The notes beneath the pieces were generated by a model. That model did not search any database, was not told the origin of the DNA, and saw only the letters and a list, made by a program, of their open reading frames with translations. Shown here piece by piece: positions 28,634 through 40,626 of a stretch of 64,000 nucleotides of DNA; within the stretch, counting starts at the first letter, position 1, and each line of letters opens with the position of its first letter. A program made the position numbers and the translations under genes. This stretch comes from Nitzschia sp. pyKryTriq1 (lineage: Eukaryota; Bacillariophyta; Bacillariophyceae; Bacillariales; Bacillariaceae). Location: positions 496,001 through 560,000 of the forward strand of contig OY101115.1 in assembly GCA_956465555.1 (NCBI GenBank), given 5' to 3'.

Positions 28634-31445
28634 TTAGTCAGAGTCGAGCAAGTCGATAACCGCAATAATAGCTTGTTGATGAGGGTTGCCTTGCGGTTGA
28701 GCATTGGACAGTGGCTCTTCTGGTTGAGGTTCCTCCAGCTGATTTTGTTTTCCATTGCCTGGATTGTCACTATTGACCTTTTGTCCCGCGGCCTGGCGTC
28801 TTTTGTTGGCGTTTTTCTTCTGCTGTTCGGGCAACAAATGAAGAGACTTGTCGGCACGGAATTCGACCCGACTTCGCGTCGTCGATATTTCGACCGAAAA
28901 TTTGGTCAGAGCTTCTTGGGTCAAACCACATATTTGTAGCTCTTGATGGGATATGAAGAGCTCACAGCATGCGCAACGCCAACGAATTCCTGACACCGGA
29001 GAATTGACTTCCATGAAAGACTCCAAGTCAAAGCACTGATGTTCAAATTAAATGAAAAATGGTAGGCTGGCTGAGCGTCCATTGTCCAGTGAAACAGAGA
29101 AGATACTACAGCACTTCGTACGAGTGATGATATGATGATTGTGCACTTACCTGCCAATGTTTGCACCGCTGTCCCCGCACTGGTGTCTTCATTGGTTGTT
29201 TGGAAATAGGATCCAAGACTGAAAATATCAATCGGCCCACGTCTGGACTCGAGGAAACCTCGTCCTCGTCGTCATCGATCGACACCGATTGTTGATGAAT
29301 GTAAGTCATTGCTTTTTCACAGGATTCTTCCAAGGACAAACGTTGCATAAACGGGTTGGTGGGTTGTAATAAGCCAAGAGTCAAAGAGGTAGGACTTTTG
29401 TAGCAGCAAACCGCAATCGTGTATAAGAACGGCGCTGGATCGTAGCACCACATTTCCAATCTAGGTTTGTCTTTTGGAGATTTAATGTACTGTGCAAGGT
29501 CCAGCGGATGACATTGATACTCCCATTTGGTATGATCGTGACTCGCCTGCTTGCGTTGCTGCAGCATAATTGGCTTTCCATTGATAGTTATAAATGTTCC
29601 CTTGGGCCATAGATGGCAATTGGCTCTCTTGTTCTTGTACTTTGGGTCAATCTGGATCGGTAGCATTCGCAGAAGCAAGGCATAATCCCCATCCTTTGGC
29701 TTCCGACTGGCATCCAATTTGTTCGTTCCCCATGAAATTTTGGAAGCCAAGCCATCCTCAAGAATAGGCATATCAATTGTACCGACAGTCAAAGGGGTGA
29801 CAGACGGCTTTTTGCTTTGAGCGGCCCACATCACCTTGTCAACCTTTGCTGTCACCCCCGCGGTGATCGCCGCTTCTACTTGCCAGAATGGTTCCCACAT
29901 TTCAAATAATCGGCCTGCACCCATCAACATTTCATTACTCGGCCAGTGCTTTTTGAATACGACGCGTGCAGGTGTGTGACGTTCCCTTTGTGAGAAAGAG
30001 TAGCACAACGAAGAAGACCTATCCTTGGGAATCTCATCAGGCGGAAAATCGATCAAAATCGGCTTGTCGTGGACGGTCGTTTTTGTATCCAGGACAAATG
30101 CCGTGGAAGGGACGGAAGCAGCAACTATCACCTTATTTGGAGTGGGCGACTTCTTTTCAGTTCTTGGAATCTTTTTTGGTGGTTCATCTGTAGTAGCCGC
30201 ATTTTGTTGTTGTTGCGATGATCGTTTCGGACCTGTACTATTTTCGTCATCCCCATCAGAAATGTCCATCTCATCGTTGTCCACTGCGTTAGTGTGATCA
30301 TTACGCCGTTTACTACTACTGCTACTGCTGTCATTTTTGCATGACGTTGCTTTCAAGGTTGCCGCATCCTGTCCATTCATGGTACCGGTACTCGTGGGCG
30401 GAAGGGGAGCTCGGCTGCCGTTGGCTGCACCAGTATCATTTGTAGCAGAGGAAGTGGAAGGACCGGTTGTCATCGTCGTTGACGCACCACGCTTTGAGGG
30501 GGGTTGGCCCTTGGCCGCTTTCGTCTCCTTGCTGGCGGCTACAGTATCTGAAGTTCGTTGATAGGGAGGTGGAGCTACTCCATTTACATTGCTCACGGAT
30601 GCTGGTGCAGGTGCTCCCCATCGTTTTCCTGTCCCCGATATTGGTGGTATCGTTCTAGTATTAGCAGCAGTATTAGCATCCGGAATTGCAGAAGCCGCTT
30701 CTTCTGTGGTCAAAGTCGACGCCGCGGCCAAGCTGGCAGTGGAAAAGCGCTGTTTCGAGGCACTACTACTGCTTTGACTGCTGTTTTTGTGGTTGGAGGT
30801 GCCGGCCGGAACAGTTACTGGACTTTTCCGTTGTTGACTACTCGTACTGGTAGTAGCGGGCGCTTTCGATGGCACCGAAGAAGAAGAAGGAATGGGAGGC
30901 ACCGTTTTTGAGTTGGTGGGTGTTGGTTTCAAAGAGGCCAGCGGTGAACTGATGGGCGGGAGGGCTGGCCTGCTCGTCGGTTCCACAACTGCTGCTTTTT
31001 CATTATTCGTCGTGGCTGCTACTGATGATGACGCTGGCGGTTGGAGGGAGGAGTCGTTACGAGGTTTTGTAGCCGTCGCTGTCGTTCCATTCATATGTTG
31101 TTGTTGTTGCTGTTGTTTCGTTTTGCGCCCTGCCGCGACTGCTTCGTCAAGCTGTTTTCGAAGCTGCTGTATCGTCTCGAATGCTTTTCGTCGTTTTTGA
31201 GGTTTGAGAGTTTTGTTCGAGGCAACTTCAAACAGCTCATTGAGCACATGTTCCACCTGATCCAAGGGAGATTTGAACTGAACGATGCCGTCGCCATCAT
31301 CATCTACCAGTGGAACAGCTTTTTTGAACACTTCCTCGACGACGCTGTCTTCCAAAAAGGTGGCACAGTCTTGCCGCCGACGTTTTACGATACGATCCCA
31401 GCACGTGCGCTGCTGCTGCTGCTGCTGATCGTCCTGCTCCTGCAT
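28634..31445 (-). CDS. PIAS/SIZ-type SUMO E3 ligase (SP-RING)
   Basis: Two exons, 31445-29151 and 29035-28634; intron GTAAGT...CATCAG, phase 0; 898 aa. E3 ligases of this type transfer SUMO from Ubc9 to nuclear substrates. The SP-RING spans the splice: exon 1 ends RGQRCKHWQ (Cys761, His763), and exon 2 begins CFDLESFMEVNSP (Cys766) and continues WRCACC (Cys786, Cys789), the complete MIZ zinc pattern. A PINIT-like region precedes it (about 600-720: LLLRMLPIQIDPKYKNKRA, YQCHPLDLAQYI). The first ~480 residues are low complexity with Gln runs and Pro/Ser/Thr-rich stretches. After the ring there is a charged tail ending AVIDLLDSD, close to a SUMO-interaction motif. No SAP domain is evident. Confidence 0.87.
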
Positions 31446-32776
31446 CCTATCCTGCGTTTGTTTGATGATGAGGCAGGAGGGGCTGTTGGTATTCGGACCT
31501 CTCTACCGGTACCGTACTGTGTACTGTACGAGTAGGCAGGATTGGGTCAGCGGGTGTGGCAACAACATGAAATAATGCAGAACAACATTTTGGTCTCGAG
31601 CAAACGACCGCGACCGCTATATTACCAGGTTACAGTACTGTATTATTTTCGAATTTGTAGCTCCACTGATAGTGCTGTACTGTACGGTACATACATAGTA
31701 CCTGGTACCGGTGCGTACAGTAACAAGTACATACTGCTAGTAGATGGCTCGACAGCCAGACAGACGGAGACAGAAGGAGTTTCGTCTGGAAGGCGCCCGC
31801 CTGAACAGACAGAGCAACGGTGACGTAGAGACTATTTCTGATTGGACGAGAAGAAGAGGAAGGAAGTTTGAGTGTGATTGAAGGACCTGCCGACTGAAGA
31901 GTGAAGGACGATGAGAACCGAACAAGATCGAGAAACGATCGAAATCGGTCGCTCAGTCCTGGCTCACAATTCTGCAATTGATCGCATCAACACGCCTCTC
32001 AATCGACAGATTAGAAGTAGAGTAAAGCTTTACTTCGTTTCAACTCTCAAGTCTCAAACATCATCAACTGTAAGTAAAAACTCGAAAATTCATATCGTAT
32101 CGAAAAAGATTCGATCAATTCCAACAACTGCGGGAGATATTCCACCGACGGTCGCGCAATCGACGAGAATCTTCTCACGCGACGACCGACGGCAACGAAG
32201 TGCAGCAAATGGCAGCCACGAGCGCCGAAGCAACTTACCTGCTTCGAAGCTACCCCGGAGAAATCCACGAACCCATGTTGACACCAACCATGGCCTAGTG
32301 GACGACGAGGACACCACACCAGAACAAAACATCGCCGCCGCCGAAGCTACCATTCGATTTCAAAAGCGCTTCGATTTGCTTTTTTCTTGTTTCTCTCTTC
32401 ATTCAAAACTCAACATAAAAAGGGGCAAAAAAGGCATTCCCCTCCCCTAAATTTTCTAGTCGAAGCAGTCGAATATCCAACCGTTAAAAATCCTCGGGTC
32501 CGTCGTCGTACGTCAGCGGTCACAAACGTCGTCGTTTTTCGTTTGTTCTTTTTTGGGTGGCGGGAGATTGTTTTGCACGAGTACAACATACGCACGTACG
32601 TGGCCTCATTGGCCAACGCAACCGGCAAATTGTTCTTCCACTCGAACCCCAGGAACGTTTTGGTGTGATTGTTGACACTACCGCTGTGCCAGTACACTAC
32701 TATTGATCCTTTGGTATAATATCTCGACCACACCCTTCTCTGTTTTGTTCGAAATAATATCTTGTTTGTGTTGAGA
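31446..32776. other. Divergent intergenic region, one doubtful ORF
   Basis: About 1.3 kb between divergent genes. GTAC-rich palindromes lie at 31503-31535 and 31675-31735. A 179-codon frame from an ATG at 31911 to 32450 is Arg/Ser-rich without family features. It may be chance, or 5' UTR with an intron for the next gene. I do not call it a gene. Confidence 0.4.
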
Positions 32777-33952
32777 ATGAAAGTTTATTGCATTTCGCTT
32801 CTCCTCGCCTCATTGGGCGTGTCGTCCGTGGCTGGATTCTCGATTGCTGGAACAAGTTCCATAAACAGTCCAGCAGCATCAGCAGCAGCAGCAGCAAAGA
32901 TCCAAAAGACGACTTCTTCGTCGTTGTCAATGGCTACTTGGTCCGACGCCAAGGCCGTTCGTGAATATCAAGAATTTCTCAACTCGGGTGAGCAAGAGAT
33001 CAAACTCAAATCCGATGGACCTTCGGCCATTATCTATGGGGCAGAAGGGGCCAATGAACTCGCAGAATCCCTTTGGGCAATGGGCATGGGTGACGATGTT
33101 GTTCTCACACCCTCACAAGATTTGCCCAGCGAATTGGGAGGAAAGACCGAGTATCCCATTTACATCACTCTTCCTCCTACCCAATTGCAAGCGTTCCTCT
33201 CCAATCTATCCGATTCTTACAAAGAGCGTTGGGCAGATTTTGTTTTCTTTTCGGGGGGTCTGTACTATGGAAATATCGAAGATCTGCTCAAGGACAATGG
33301 ACTCTGTCGTGATTCCATGACTCAAGCGATCATGACCGGATATGAAAGGATGCCTTCTGGTACCTTTCGTGATTTGAGTACTCGTCTTGGCGCCGATGCC
33401 GTTGGCGAAGAAAAATGGGCAGGAGAATGCGCCGCCTGTGGCAAATGGAACGGTGCCATTGCAGAACGGCTGGAGCGTAATGCGATCCGATGCAGCACCG
33501 ACTTTTACAGAGATTGGAGACGCAAAATGTGGGAGCGAACTATCCTCGATTGCATCTTTAATTTGGTGGGAGTCGTTCGCCAAGAACCCACGTCGCTGGC
33601 CAATGTGGCCCAATATTATGAAAACGAAGTCAGCGACATGGTGTGGCAGATTTCCCAACAATTGCGTGGTTGGAAAGCCATGACTTTGATGTATGGTTTT
33701 GAAGAACGACTATTTGGAGTCGCGGAAAATACCGGAGCCGAAAAGCCATGTATGTTGGTCGACGAACTCTACCCCTTCATTTGGGGGAATCCAGTTTTCA
33801 CGGAAGCTCCCATGATTTTGGACTATTTGTGGTACGCCAAGACAGAAGTTGGTTTGCTTCAAAATGTCGATCTTCCGCCCAAGAAGGGTGAAAATGACGT
33901 GAAAAGTAACATTATGCGCGAAGGAAATTTCCGAGCTGACGGAGTCATCTAA
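32777..33952 (+). CDS. Plastid-targeted ApbA/PanE-like fold protein
   Basis: 391 aa from the ATG at 32777. The N-terminus KVYCISLLLASLGVSSVAG is a signal peptide followed by F (AGFSIAG), the diatom plastid signature, then an Ala/Ser-rich transit-like stretch. The mature protein starts near residue 55. It resembles ketopantoate reductase-type folds: an N-terminal Rossmann-like strand (SAIIYGAEGANELAESLW, where GAEGA replaces GxGxxG), later WADFVFFSGGL, and a helical C-terminal half with RKMWERTILDCIFNLVGV, like the W-K-N-I helix of PanE. The nucleotide loop is atypical and no catalytic lysine is obvious, so enzymatic activity is doubtful. Two Cys pairs (CAAC; C further on) may bind metal. The family assignment is tentative, the plastid location better supported. 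Confidence 0.68.
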   Translation: MKVYCISLLLASLGVSSVAGFSIAGTSSINSPAASAAAAAKIQKTTSSSLSMATWSDAKAVREYQEFLNSGEQEIKLKSDGPSAIIYGAEGANELAESLWAMGMGDDVVLTPSQDLPSELGGKTEYPIYITLPPTQLQAFLSNLSDSYKERWADFVFFSGGLYYGNIEDLLKDNGLCRDSMTQAIMTGYERMPSGTFRDLSTRLGADAVGEEKWAGECAACGKWNGAIAERLERNAIRCSTDFYRDWRRKMWERTILDCIFNLVGVVRQEPTSLANVAQYYENEVSDMVWQISQQLRGWKAMTLMYGFEERLFGVAENTGAEKPCMLVDELYPFIWGNPVFTEAPMILDYLWYAKTEVGLLQNVDLPPKKGENDVKSNIMREGNFRADGVI

Positions 33953-34119
33953 AGCTGTCGCCTCTGCGTGATATTGCAGTAAAACACCGGAACTACAACG
34001 AGTCTGTGACCTAATAATAGCCAGTCGATTTTATTCAGACTGCCAGATGCCTTGCATCTTTCTAGAATTTTAGGAGATAGTAATGGATCAAAATAAGATA
34101 ATAGAGAAGCCCCAGTCAC

Positions 34120-36682
34120 CTACTTTTTGGACTGCAACTCCTCCTTTTGAATATCAAGTAGCGAGGTTTTTGTGCCGGCGTCAGAAGACGCCTTGGCTCC
34201 AGCAGCCCATGAGAATTTCGGCATCACTGGAGGCTTTGTGGCCGCCATTACAGTTGATACTGGTGTAGGCGCACTGCCAATCGATGGCTTTCCGAGAGGA
34301 GCCGCCGCTTTGCCACTTCCATTCATGGGGGTCATGAAAGGATCCAGCCGGTCGACAGATGCCACTCCAAGCTGGCTTGAAAATTCGCGGACATCCTTCA
34401 AGATATCGGATGGGAGCAAACCTAATCTGGTGGATGATGACTGGGCGGCCTTGTACTCCCCTAATCGACCAATGAGCGCCTCGAACACCGATGTGGCTTC
34501 CGATATGAAACGTGGTATCATTGCCGAGTCTTTCTCTATCAAGGCTTCTTTTGTTTTTACTGCTTCCTTCATTTGACCGATAGTAGTGTTCATACCTAGA
34601 CCCTCGCATTCGATGATTTCGATTTTCTGTGTGGAAACACAACAGTGAGAGATGCCTTGCTGAATGGACGGACATACAGATCTACCACCAATCCGACCTA
34701 CCAATTCTCCAACAGCCTTTTGCGATGTCTCAATGCGGTTTCGTAAAAATTCGGCAGTCTCTTTTTCACATTGAAAGTAACTGCGAACTCGGGATAAGTA
34801 TACTTCCATTTGTCGGTGTGCATGCTCAACAGGATCGACGCCTGGGACTGACGTTGCTTTTGACGGCTCAGAAATGGCTTTGTCTAGCGAATCATCGTAT
34901 TCCTTCAATAAATCGACAAGACCAAGAACGGAATTCCCGTATTTGAGTGAATCAGATCCCTCTTTGATCTTCTCATTCAAACTACTCGCTTCAGCGGAGG
35001 ATTGAGCTATCTCTTCATCCAACTCAGACTGTGCATCAACAACTTTAACGCAGAGTTCCGCGTCGTACGTTTCAAGTTTCTCGATTGACTGTTTCAGCTC
35101 CGCGATCCGCTGTTGGACTGTTTGTCGCTCTTCGTTCAATTCTTCAATGGATATCCGCAGCTCTTGTGCTGTGTCGGATTCTTGTTGTTTGGCTTGTGAT
35201 TTGAGTTCCTCCAAATCTGCTTTTTGTAGTTCAAAGGCAGCCTTGGCATCCTCTCCCACCAGGGCCAGCATAATGTCGGATTTTTCAATTTCCGTTTCCC
35301 GAGATCCTCCTCCATTTGCTACAACAGCAGCCGAGGGTCGACCTCCCGACATCAGGTTGGCGCAGGCAGATCGCGTCAATACTCCATACCGCTTCGCAGC
35401 CGTCATATTTATCTCACGCCTCGAAAGAAGTTCAGCAATGCCCTTATCTTCCGTTTTTGACGAACCACTTGCACTACTACCAGTAGTAGATGCCGATGCT
35501 GGTACGGGAACCACGTTCCCGTTGGTCGCTGCAGCATCATTGGATTCTCCAATAGCCAAAGAGATCCGTGATACTATAAAACGAGAAACCCGTTCCGCAA
35601 AATATCCGGCATCATCAGGCTGCTGATGTAGCAAATAAGTACTACGAGCCTGTTTGAGCAACCGTTCAAATGCGCTCTGTGACTCAGTCACAGCTGTGGA
35701 TGAGATTCCACTCTTTTTTAGTAAACTTTCCATGAGTCTCGTCATGGATGGCAAGACTGATTGATCAAAATGGGGCTGATCCTCTGATTCTGTAATCGCC
35801 CTTTTAAAAATCGTGACAAGGGCGATTGTTTTCTTGGTGGCGCACAAATCTTCCAGCTTCATACATACAGACAGACAGTAAGGTGTACGACAACATAAAA
35901 AACAAAGGTAAGTTGTCTGCTCCCGTTCCAACATAAATATACGCATCGTACAGTGGTAGACGAACACAAAACTGCAACGACGGTCATTTCATTTCATTTA
36001 CTTTCACTTCACTTACATCTCGCGGCTTGGCAGCCTTGCTGATCCATTCCGTCAAGGCAAATATGGCATCTGTCATGTTCTCAAAGCCTGCTACTGTTTC
36101 AAGCTTTTGTTCCATGGTCATTGGAGGGGGCGACTTGAGCTCATGATTCGATTTCGCGGCGACAACGACTGGTACTGGTTGTGGCGGCTCGTCCTCGTCG
36201 GATGGTTCGTCACTTTCTTTGGACTCTTCTGCCCCGCCATCGGTTTCCACCTTTTCGTTGTTGGGAGTGATGGAACTACTACTAGTACTGACGGCGACCT
36301 TTTCCGGCTCGTCTTTCTCCCCCTTGAGATATTTCAACACTGCCTCAAATTCATCGTACGCAAGATTCTTATCCCACATCTCTTCCGTAGCTCGATCCAC
36401 CTGACGAGCCGAGAACCCCTCCGCCATGACGCGACTACGGAGAATGTCATGAGGATTCAAAGCAGCAGCCGCGGCTCCTGCTGTTACACCTCCTACTCGG
36501 GGCGCTTGCTCTTCCGCAGCAGCAGCGTCACTGCTGGTCGTCGACCTGGCATCGTCGTCTCCTCCTCCTTTTTTGGATTTCTTTTTGCGATTGCGCTTTT
36601 TCTTCTTTCTCTTGCTGGCTTCTAGTACACCCGCTGTGTCCACTGCCGCTGCTGGAATATCTTTCTCTTCGGGTTTTGCCAT
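34120..36682 (-). CDS. Three-exon coiled-coil protein of unknown function
   Basis: Exons 36682-36017, 35856-34678 and 34626-34120; about 783 aa. Intron 1 is GTAAGT...TGAAG. Intron 2 is 51 nt (GTATGT...CACACAG, 34677-34627), a multiple of three without a stop, so it is easily mistaken for coding. Residues ~20-45 are a basic KKKKRNRKKKSKK tract. About 75-120 there is a UBA-like three-helix stretch (DILRSRVMAEGFSARQVDRA). About 200-300 is helical. A central Ser/Ala linker follows, then coiled coil around 420-560 (ELRISIEELNEERQTVQQR). The C-terminus is Pro/Ala/Ser-rich with PKFSWAAG. No enzyme motif is seen. The ubiquitin link is a guess from the UBA-like part. Confidence 0.72.
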
Positions 36683-37483
36683 GATGTCTGTTTTGCAGCG
36701 TTCTCAATGTGTGGTAGAGTGTATTGAGATAATATACTTTATAGCGATGATGATGATGACGACGACGATGCTGATGCTGATCCGCTTCTTGTGATGACCT
36801 GCTGAAGTGAGTCGCTACGTCCTCGTACTGGAAAAACAAGGTCGGACGTCTGAACGAACGAATGAATGAATCAACGGTCTCGGAGTAGATGCAGGCGTGG
36901 GCGTCGAAGGGAACAAGTCTTAGTAGAGAGTAATATATACTAGCAGGGGTAGGGTAAGCCAAGCACCGTTACCGTTGCAAGGACGATGCTTCGAGCTCAG
37001 ACATAATATTATCATCGAGAATCATCAATCATCATCGAGAAAGAGGAGACTTTTTGATGTGCGCTGGTCGTGGTCGTCGAACAGTGTCGAATGCGATGAA
37101 AGCTCAAGATCGCGAACGTCTGCTCGCGCACCATTCGTACAGTAGGTTGTCGTACTGGTTGTACGGGTCACGCGCCCGCCCGGTCTTTAGTCCCCCAAGA
37201 TCGATCTTCGGGGGAAGCGAAGCCCAAAACCATGATTACATTTTTAGGGGGCAGGGGAATGGAAAGTGGGGTGAAGCTCTATCTTTTAGTGGAACGTCGA
37301 ACAAGAGGTAATATGGGCTTGCCATATTACCTCTTGCGTCGAATAATGGAGCTTGGACATAGTCACTCTACACTGCCGAACCATTACACTTTATGTAGTC
37401 TAGAGTAGAAGAAGTAGTCAGAGGAGTATTTTCGTAGAGCGGATTTTTAATTGATGTAGTCGTACACGTACACATTTGCACTA
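36683..37483. other. Intergenic with strong hairpin
   Basis: About 800 bp between two minus-strand genes. It holds the promoter of the coiled-coil gene and the 3' end of the RETICULATA-like gene. GATGATGACGACGACG repeats occur near 36745. A perfect hairpin lies at 37302-37336 (separate entry). Confidence 0.45.
37302..37336. repeat. Perfect 15-bp inverted repeat, 5-nt loop
   Basis: Arms CAAGAGGTAATATGG and CCATATTACCTCTTG pair without mismatch around the loop GCTTG. It lies about 150 bp past the stop of the RETICULATA-like gene, so it could fold in its 3' UTR, or be a small-RNA or transcript-end signal. It could also be the footprint of a tiny palindromic repeat. Confidence 0.6.
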
Positions 37484-38749
37484 CTATTTGAGTTTTTGAA
37501 GGCCAAAGAATTGCATGCCCGTTATGGCAAGGATGGATCCCAACAGCCCATTCGCCCAACGAACGGCCAGGATCAAAGCGGAACGGACGACTGGAAGGCG
37601 TCGAAACACGCGGTCAATGAAAGGTTCCACGACACCTTGCAGTAATTGATACCGAATATTGCTGACCACTGCCATGAAGCAGCCCGTGTAGAGCGAAGCA
37701 AACCAGATGCTGACCGGTTTGGTAGCTGTCACAATCGACGGAAAGAGGACCGAACGTAAGAATATTAGAAATGCTGCTAGACCATATCCTACGAAGCTGA
37801 CGATGCATCCAGCTCGGAAAAGTGGCCACATGGGAGCAATGAAGGATCCCAGGCGCTGGGCAATGGAGGGCCGCGTCACGCCATCCATCAAGAAATGTTG
37901 AAATGCGTTTGTGGGGACTGGCATACTTCCGAGCATGAGATCCTTTGGTCCCTCCCTCTTTTCCTCGGCATTTTCGCCATTTATACCAGAAGAGGCTGTC
38001 TTGGCTACCCTCCACATGCTGAGCGCCCCACCAATAAGAGACAAAATGATGAAACGAAATAGGAGTGATGAGTCGTCGTCGTCGAAGCAAATGTATGCAC
38101 CGGTACAGGGCTTTTGAACTATTGCCATCGGCAGGTTCAATAGGCAGACAAGAAGATGCGGAATACAACCGGACTAGATTCCGTGAACGGCCCAATGGGT
38201 CCCTTCACGTACTACCAGTCCAAGTTGTACTTTAATTTGATGTTCCAGAGGAATCGGCTTTGTGCTGCGGTAGGATAATTCCGCGGGGCCCAAAAATTTG
38301 ACATGACTCTGGGTTCCATAAGATGTACAAGAGCGTCACAGTACTGTACGTTCTGACAGACAGTCAGTGTACATTCCGAAATTCACCTACCTGTAGTATT
38401 TGCCGAACACAGCCGTCAAGATTGCCGGAACGACAAAGTCGGCTTCAGGGATCAACCGATCTGCTCCCCGACGGGTGACTTCAGCCGCAAATTGCGTTCC
38501 CGCTGCCAACAAAACCTCAGTCAACGATTTTTGTGGAAAGGACGGATCGGCGGCAATCCGGGACCGATATCCTTCTCGAAGTTGTTGGTTCCATTGTCCT
38601 ATTACTTGTACTGCTGGTACCACTTGGTACGCACGAACATTGGCAGCAGAAGACAAGACGATGAAAATTGTAACGAAAAGTAGTCTCAAACCGTACAATC
38701 GACTCCGTGGCTTCGCCTGGAGATTGACAGGTGGAGAGTACAACATCAT
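37484..38749 (-). CDS. RETICULATA-related (DUF3411) membrane protein
   Basis: Exons 38749-38391 and 38018-37484, intron GTAGGT...GCTCAG (phase 2, AG|C); 297 aa. Exon 1 starts with a signal peptide ([19 protein letters not shown]). It continues with [20 protein letters not shown] and [20 protein letters not shown], which parallel the family's DPxFxxKLxxE and EYxKRxxxF segments. Exon 2 has [19 protein letters not shown], two to three membrane spans, and the conserved end [19 protein letters not shown] and [16 protein letters not shown], close to the plant SSNLRYQxLxGxxE and RxGNTxLGS pattern. Plant RER proteins are plastid-envelope proteins tied to leaf cell development; their biochemistry is unknown. 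Location in the plastid envelope is inference. The 372-nt intron is long for this window, so an extra small exon is possible. Confidence 0.75.
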
Positions 38750-39415
38750 TGTCTAATATTGCCGTTCAGTACCATGATCATCGTCGTATGGTAACTCAAA
38801 GACAACAATGCGTTATTGTTTATTGTGGTTTGTGGATTGCTTGTGGTCTGTTTTTCGCGTCTTTTGCGTCTCAATTTCGCGCGATCTTTGGTTCGGGGTT
38901 GGGGGGCCAGCTCGCGAGTATGCACGAACGAGGTGCGTGACTGCATGTCGTGACTTGAGTCCGGTATGTGACGTGTCGTACCGGTTCTGTAGTGACAGAT
39001 ATAGAATTAACTCTTGTAGCGGAGCCTATCATACTACGACTTTTGAGGCTCTCTCGATGCATGCACTCTATTAAATACCTGAATTATTTTGACAAGCAAT
39101 CTTTAGTAGTCTACTCCAGTAGTAGATAGCGCGGCCTGTCTGCTCTCCAGTACAACTATTTTTCACGGAAAAGTGGCGGAGACGAGTTTCGTCTCCCGTC
39201 TGGTTCGCAGAGTGATCTATACTTCCAATAGCTTCCAATATTAATCAATCGATGAATATGTTCTAATGACCAACGCCATCCCAGATAACTGATAAAGTCA
39301 AAAGCATGGCCGAGCGGGGGAATCTATTATTATTGAGTGCTGTTTTTGAATGGTGGGTTTCTTTTGGCAACATAGCTCTGCAAACTTTCATCTGAATAAC
39401 ATTTTATCCGATTAT
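38750..39415. other. Intergenic
   Basis: About 665 bp between the RETICULATA-like gene start and the elongase stop, both on the minus strand. It contains AGTAGTAG-type short repeats around 39105-39130. No gene is seen. Confidence 0.45.
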
Positions 39416-40550
39416 TTACATGTCCTTTTTGATCTCGTCACTAGTTTCCGAGGATATAGAGACTTGCTCTGGTACATCCGAGCCGTCTTGACTTCCAGAA
39501 CTAGAACTGGATGGTCGTTTTGAGGCACTTTGCCTCTTCTTGTACGTCTTCGAGTAAAAATGCATGAAGAGGAAGAAAAGACTGATCATTTCAAAGCTCT
39601 GCACAGCGAGGCACCAATAATGTCTGGATTCAGCCTCTCCCTTTTGGTAGTGAATGCATGTCGAAGCCACGGTGTAAACAACTACGGTGCAAAATTGCAA
39701 TAACTGCGATTGTGTCAAATATTTCTTCCAAGGACAACGGATTTTCAGAAGGCTCAAAGTGTAGTAGGAGTACATCATCACATGGATCCATGAATTTAGC
39801 AATGCACCGAAATACGCGTCACCGCCTGGCCAGGTTTTCATGGCAAACCACCACGCCCATGCAATCGACACGTGGTGATAGACATGAAGAAACGACACCT
39901 GTGCAAAATGGGAGTTAGCTGCCATGGTTACGGCACCTCAAAGAAGACGGACAGCATTTCCATTTACTCACCTGGTCCATTCTTCCTCGCAAAACCATGA
40001 AAAAGGTATCGAAGAACTCAAGGTACTTGTCGACGTAGTGGATCCACAGCGCATGCGATACACCTGGGGTCAGCGTGTAGACCTGACCGATGAAGGGATG
40101 GTCTTTGGAGACCAGGCCTTCGATGATTTTATACACCATCCAAAAGTTGAGAATAACCTGTCCACCGTTGTAAACAACCATTGTTTCCTTTAGCAGGAGT
40201 TTCACATCCACAGATTCCGACAGGTACGTTTTCGAGAAAATGCGCATAAGTGGCAGCACCAATAGATACGAGACCGTCAAAGCAGTAGGAACTTTCCAAC
40301 TGTGTAGTAAGTCGCCTACAGGCGCAGGTTCAGTCTCCGGGGTAAAGCAGATTTTGCCCCAAACTCCAAAGATTGCGACCATGACCGACGCACAAGCATA
40401 CCGGGCCAGCAACGTCGGAGGCTCCAGAACGACATCAATTGGAGCCTTCTTCTCGGTGGTCGAAGACGAGACTTTCGCGGATCCATGCTTTCCCGACAAT
40501 ATCAGCTGTTCAGCTCGAAGCTGCAATTCTCCTTGCGTTGGTCCACACAT
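39416..40550 (-). CDS. ELO-family fatty-acid elongase (PUFA type)
   Basis: Exons 40550-39972 and 39898-39416; intron GTGAGT...GCACAG, phase 0; 353 aa. ELO proteins are ER membrane condensing enzymes that add two carbons from malonyl-CoA to acyl-CoA. Family marks are KYLEFFDTFFMVLRGR ending exon 1, the histidine box HVYHH (residues 198-202) starting exon 2, NSWIHVMMYSYYTLSLL, and TQSQLLQF. Several membrane spans are visible. The HxxHH form with VYHH and MYSYY suits polyunsaturated-type elongases, but the chain-length preference cannot be read from sequence. The C-terminus is Ser-rich with basic residues (KTYKKRQ) and lacks a perfect KKxx retention signal. Its start codon is only 85 bp from the transposon pair, so the present promoter may be disrupted. 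Confidence 0.9.
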
Positions 40551-40626
40551 CGTTTTGACAGAGGCTTTTACCTTGACCGGAGAAGAAGTGAGGTGAGCGA
40601 CAGTCGTTGGGTTTCTCCAACTGCTT

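Noticed and set aside
28634-31445. Functional link between the PIAS/SIZ SUMO ligase and the transposon's Ulp1 protease
   Set aside because: They lie 9 kb apart, with unrelated genes between, and the transposon is a recent arrival. Neighbourhood is probably chance.
31911-32450. 179-codon plus-strand ORF between the SUMO ligase and the plastid protein
   Set aside because: Arg/Ser-rich, no motif, and it sits where a spliced 5' UTR of the next gene may lie. Not enough support for a gene.
37614-38195. 193-codon frame overlapping exon 2 of the RETICULATA-like gene
   Set aside because: Other-frame shadow. The family pattern is in the 37484-38018 frame, whose phase fits exon 1.
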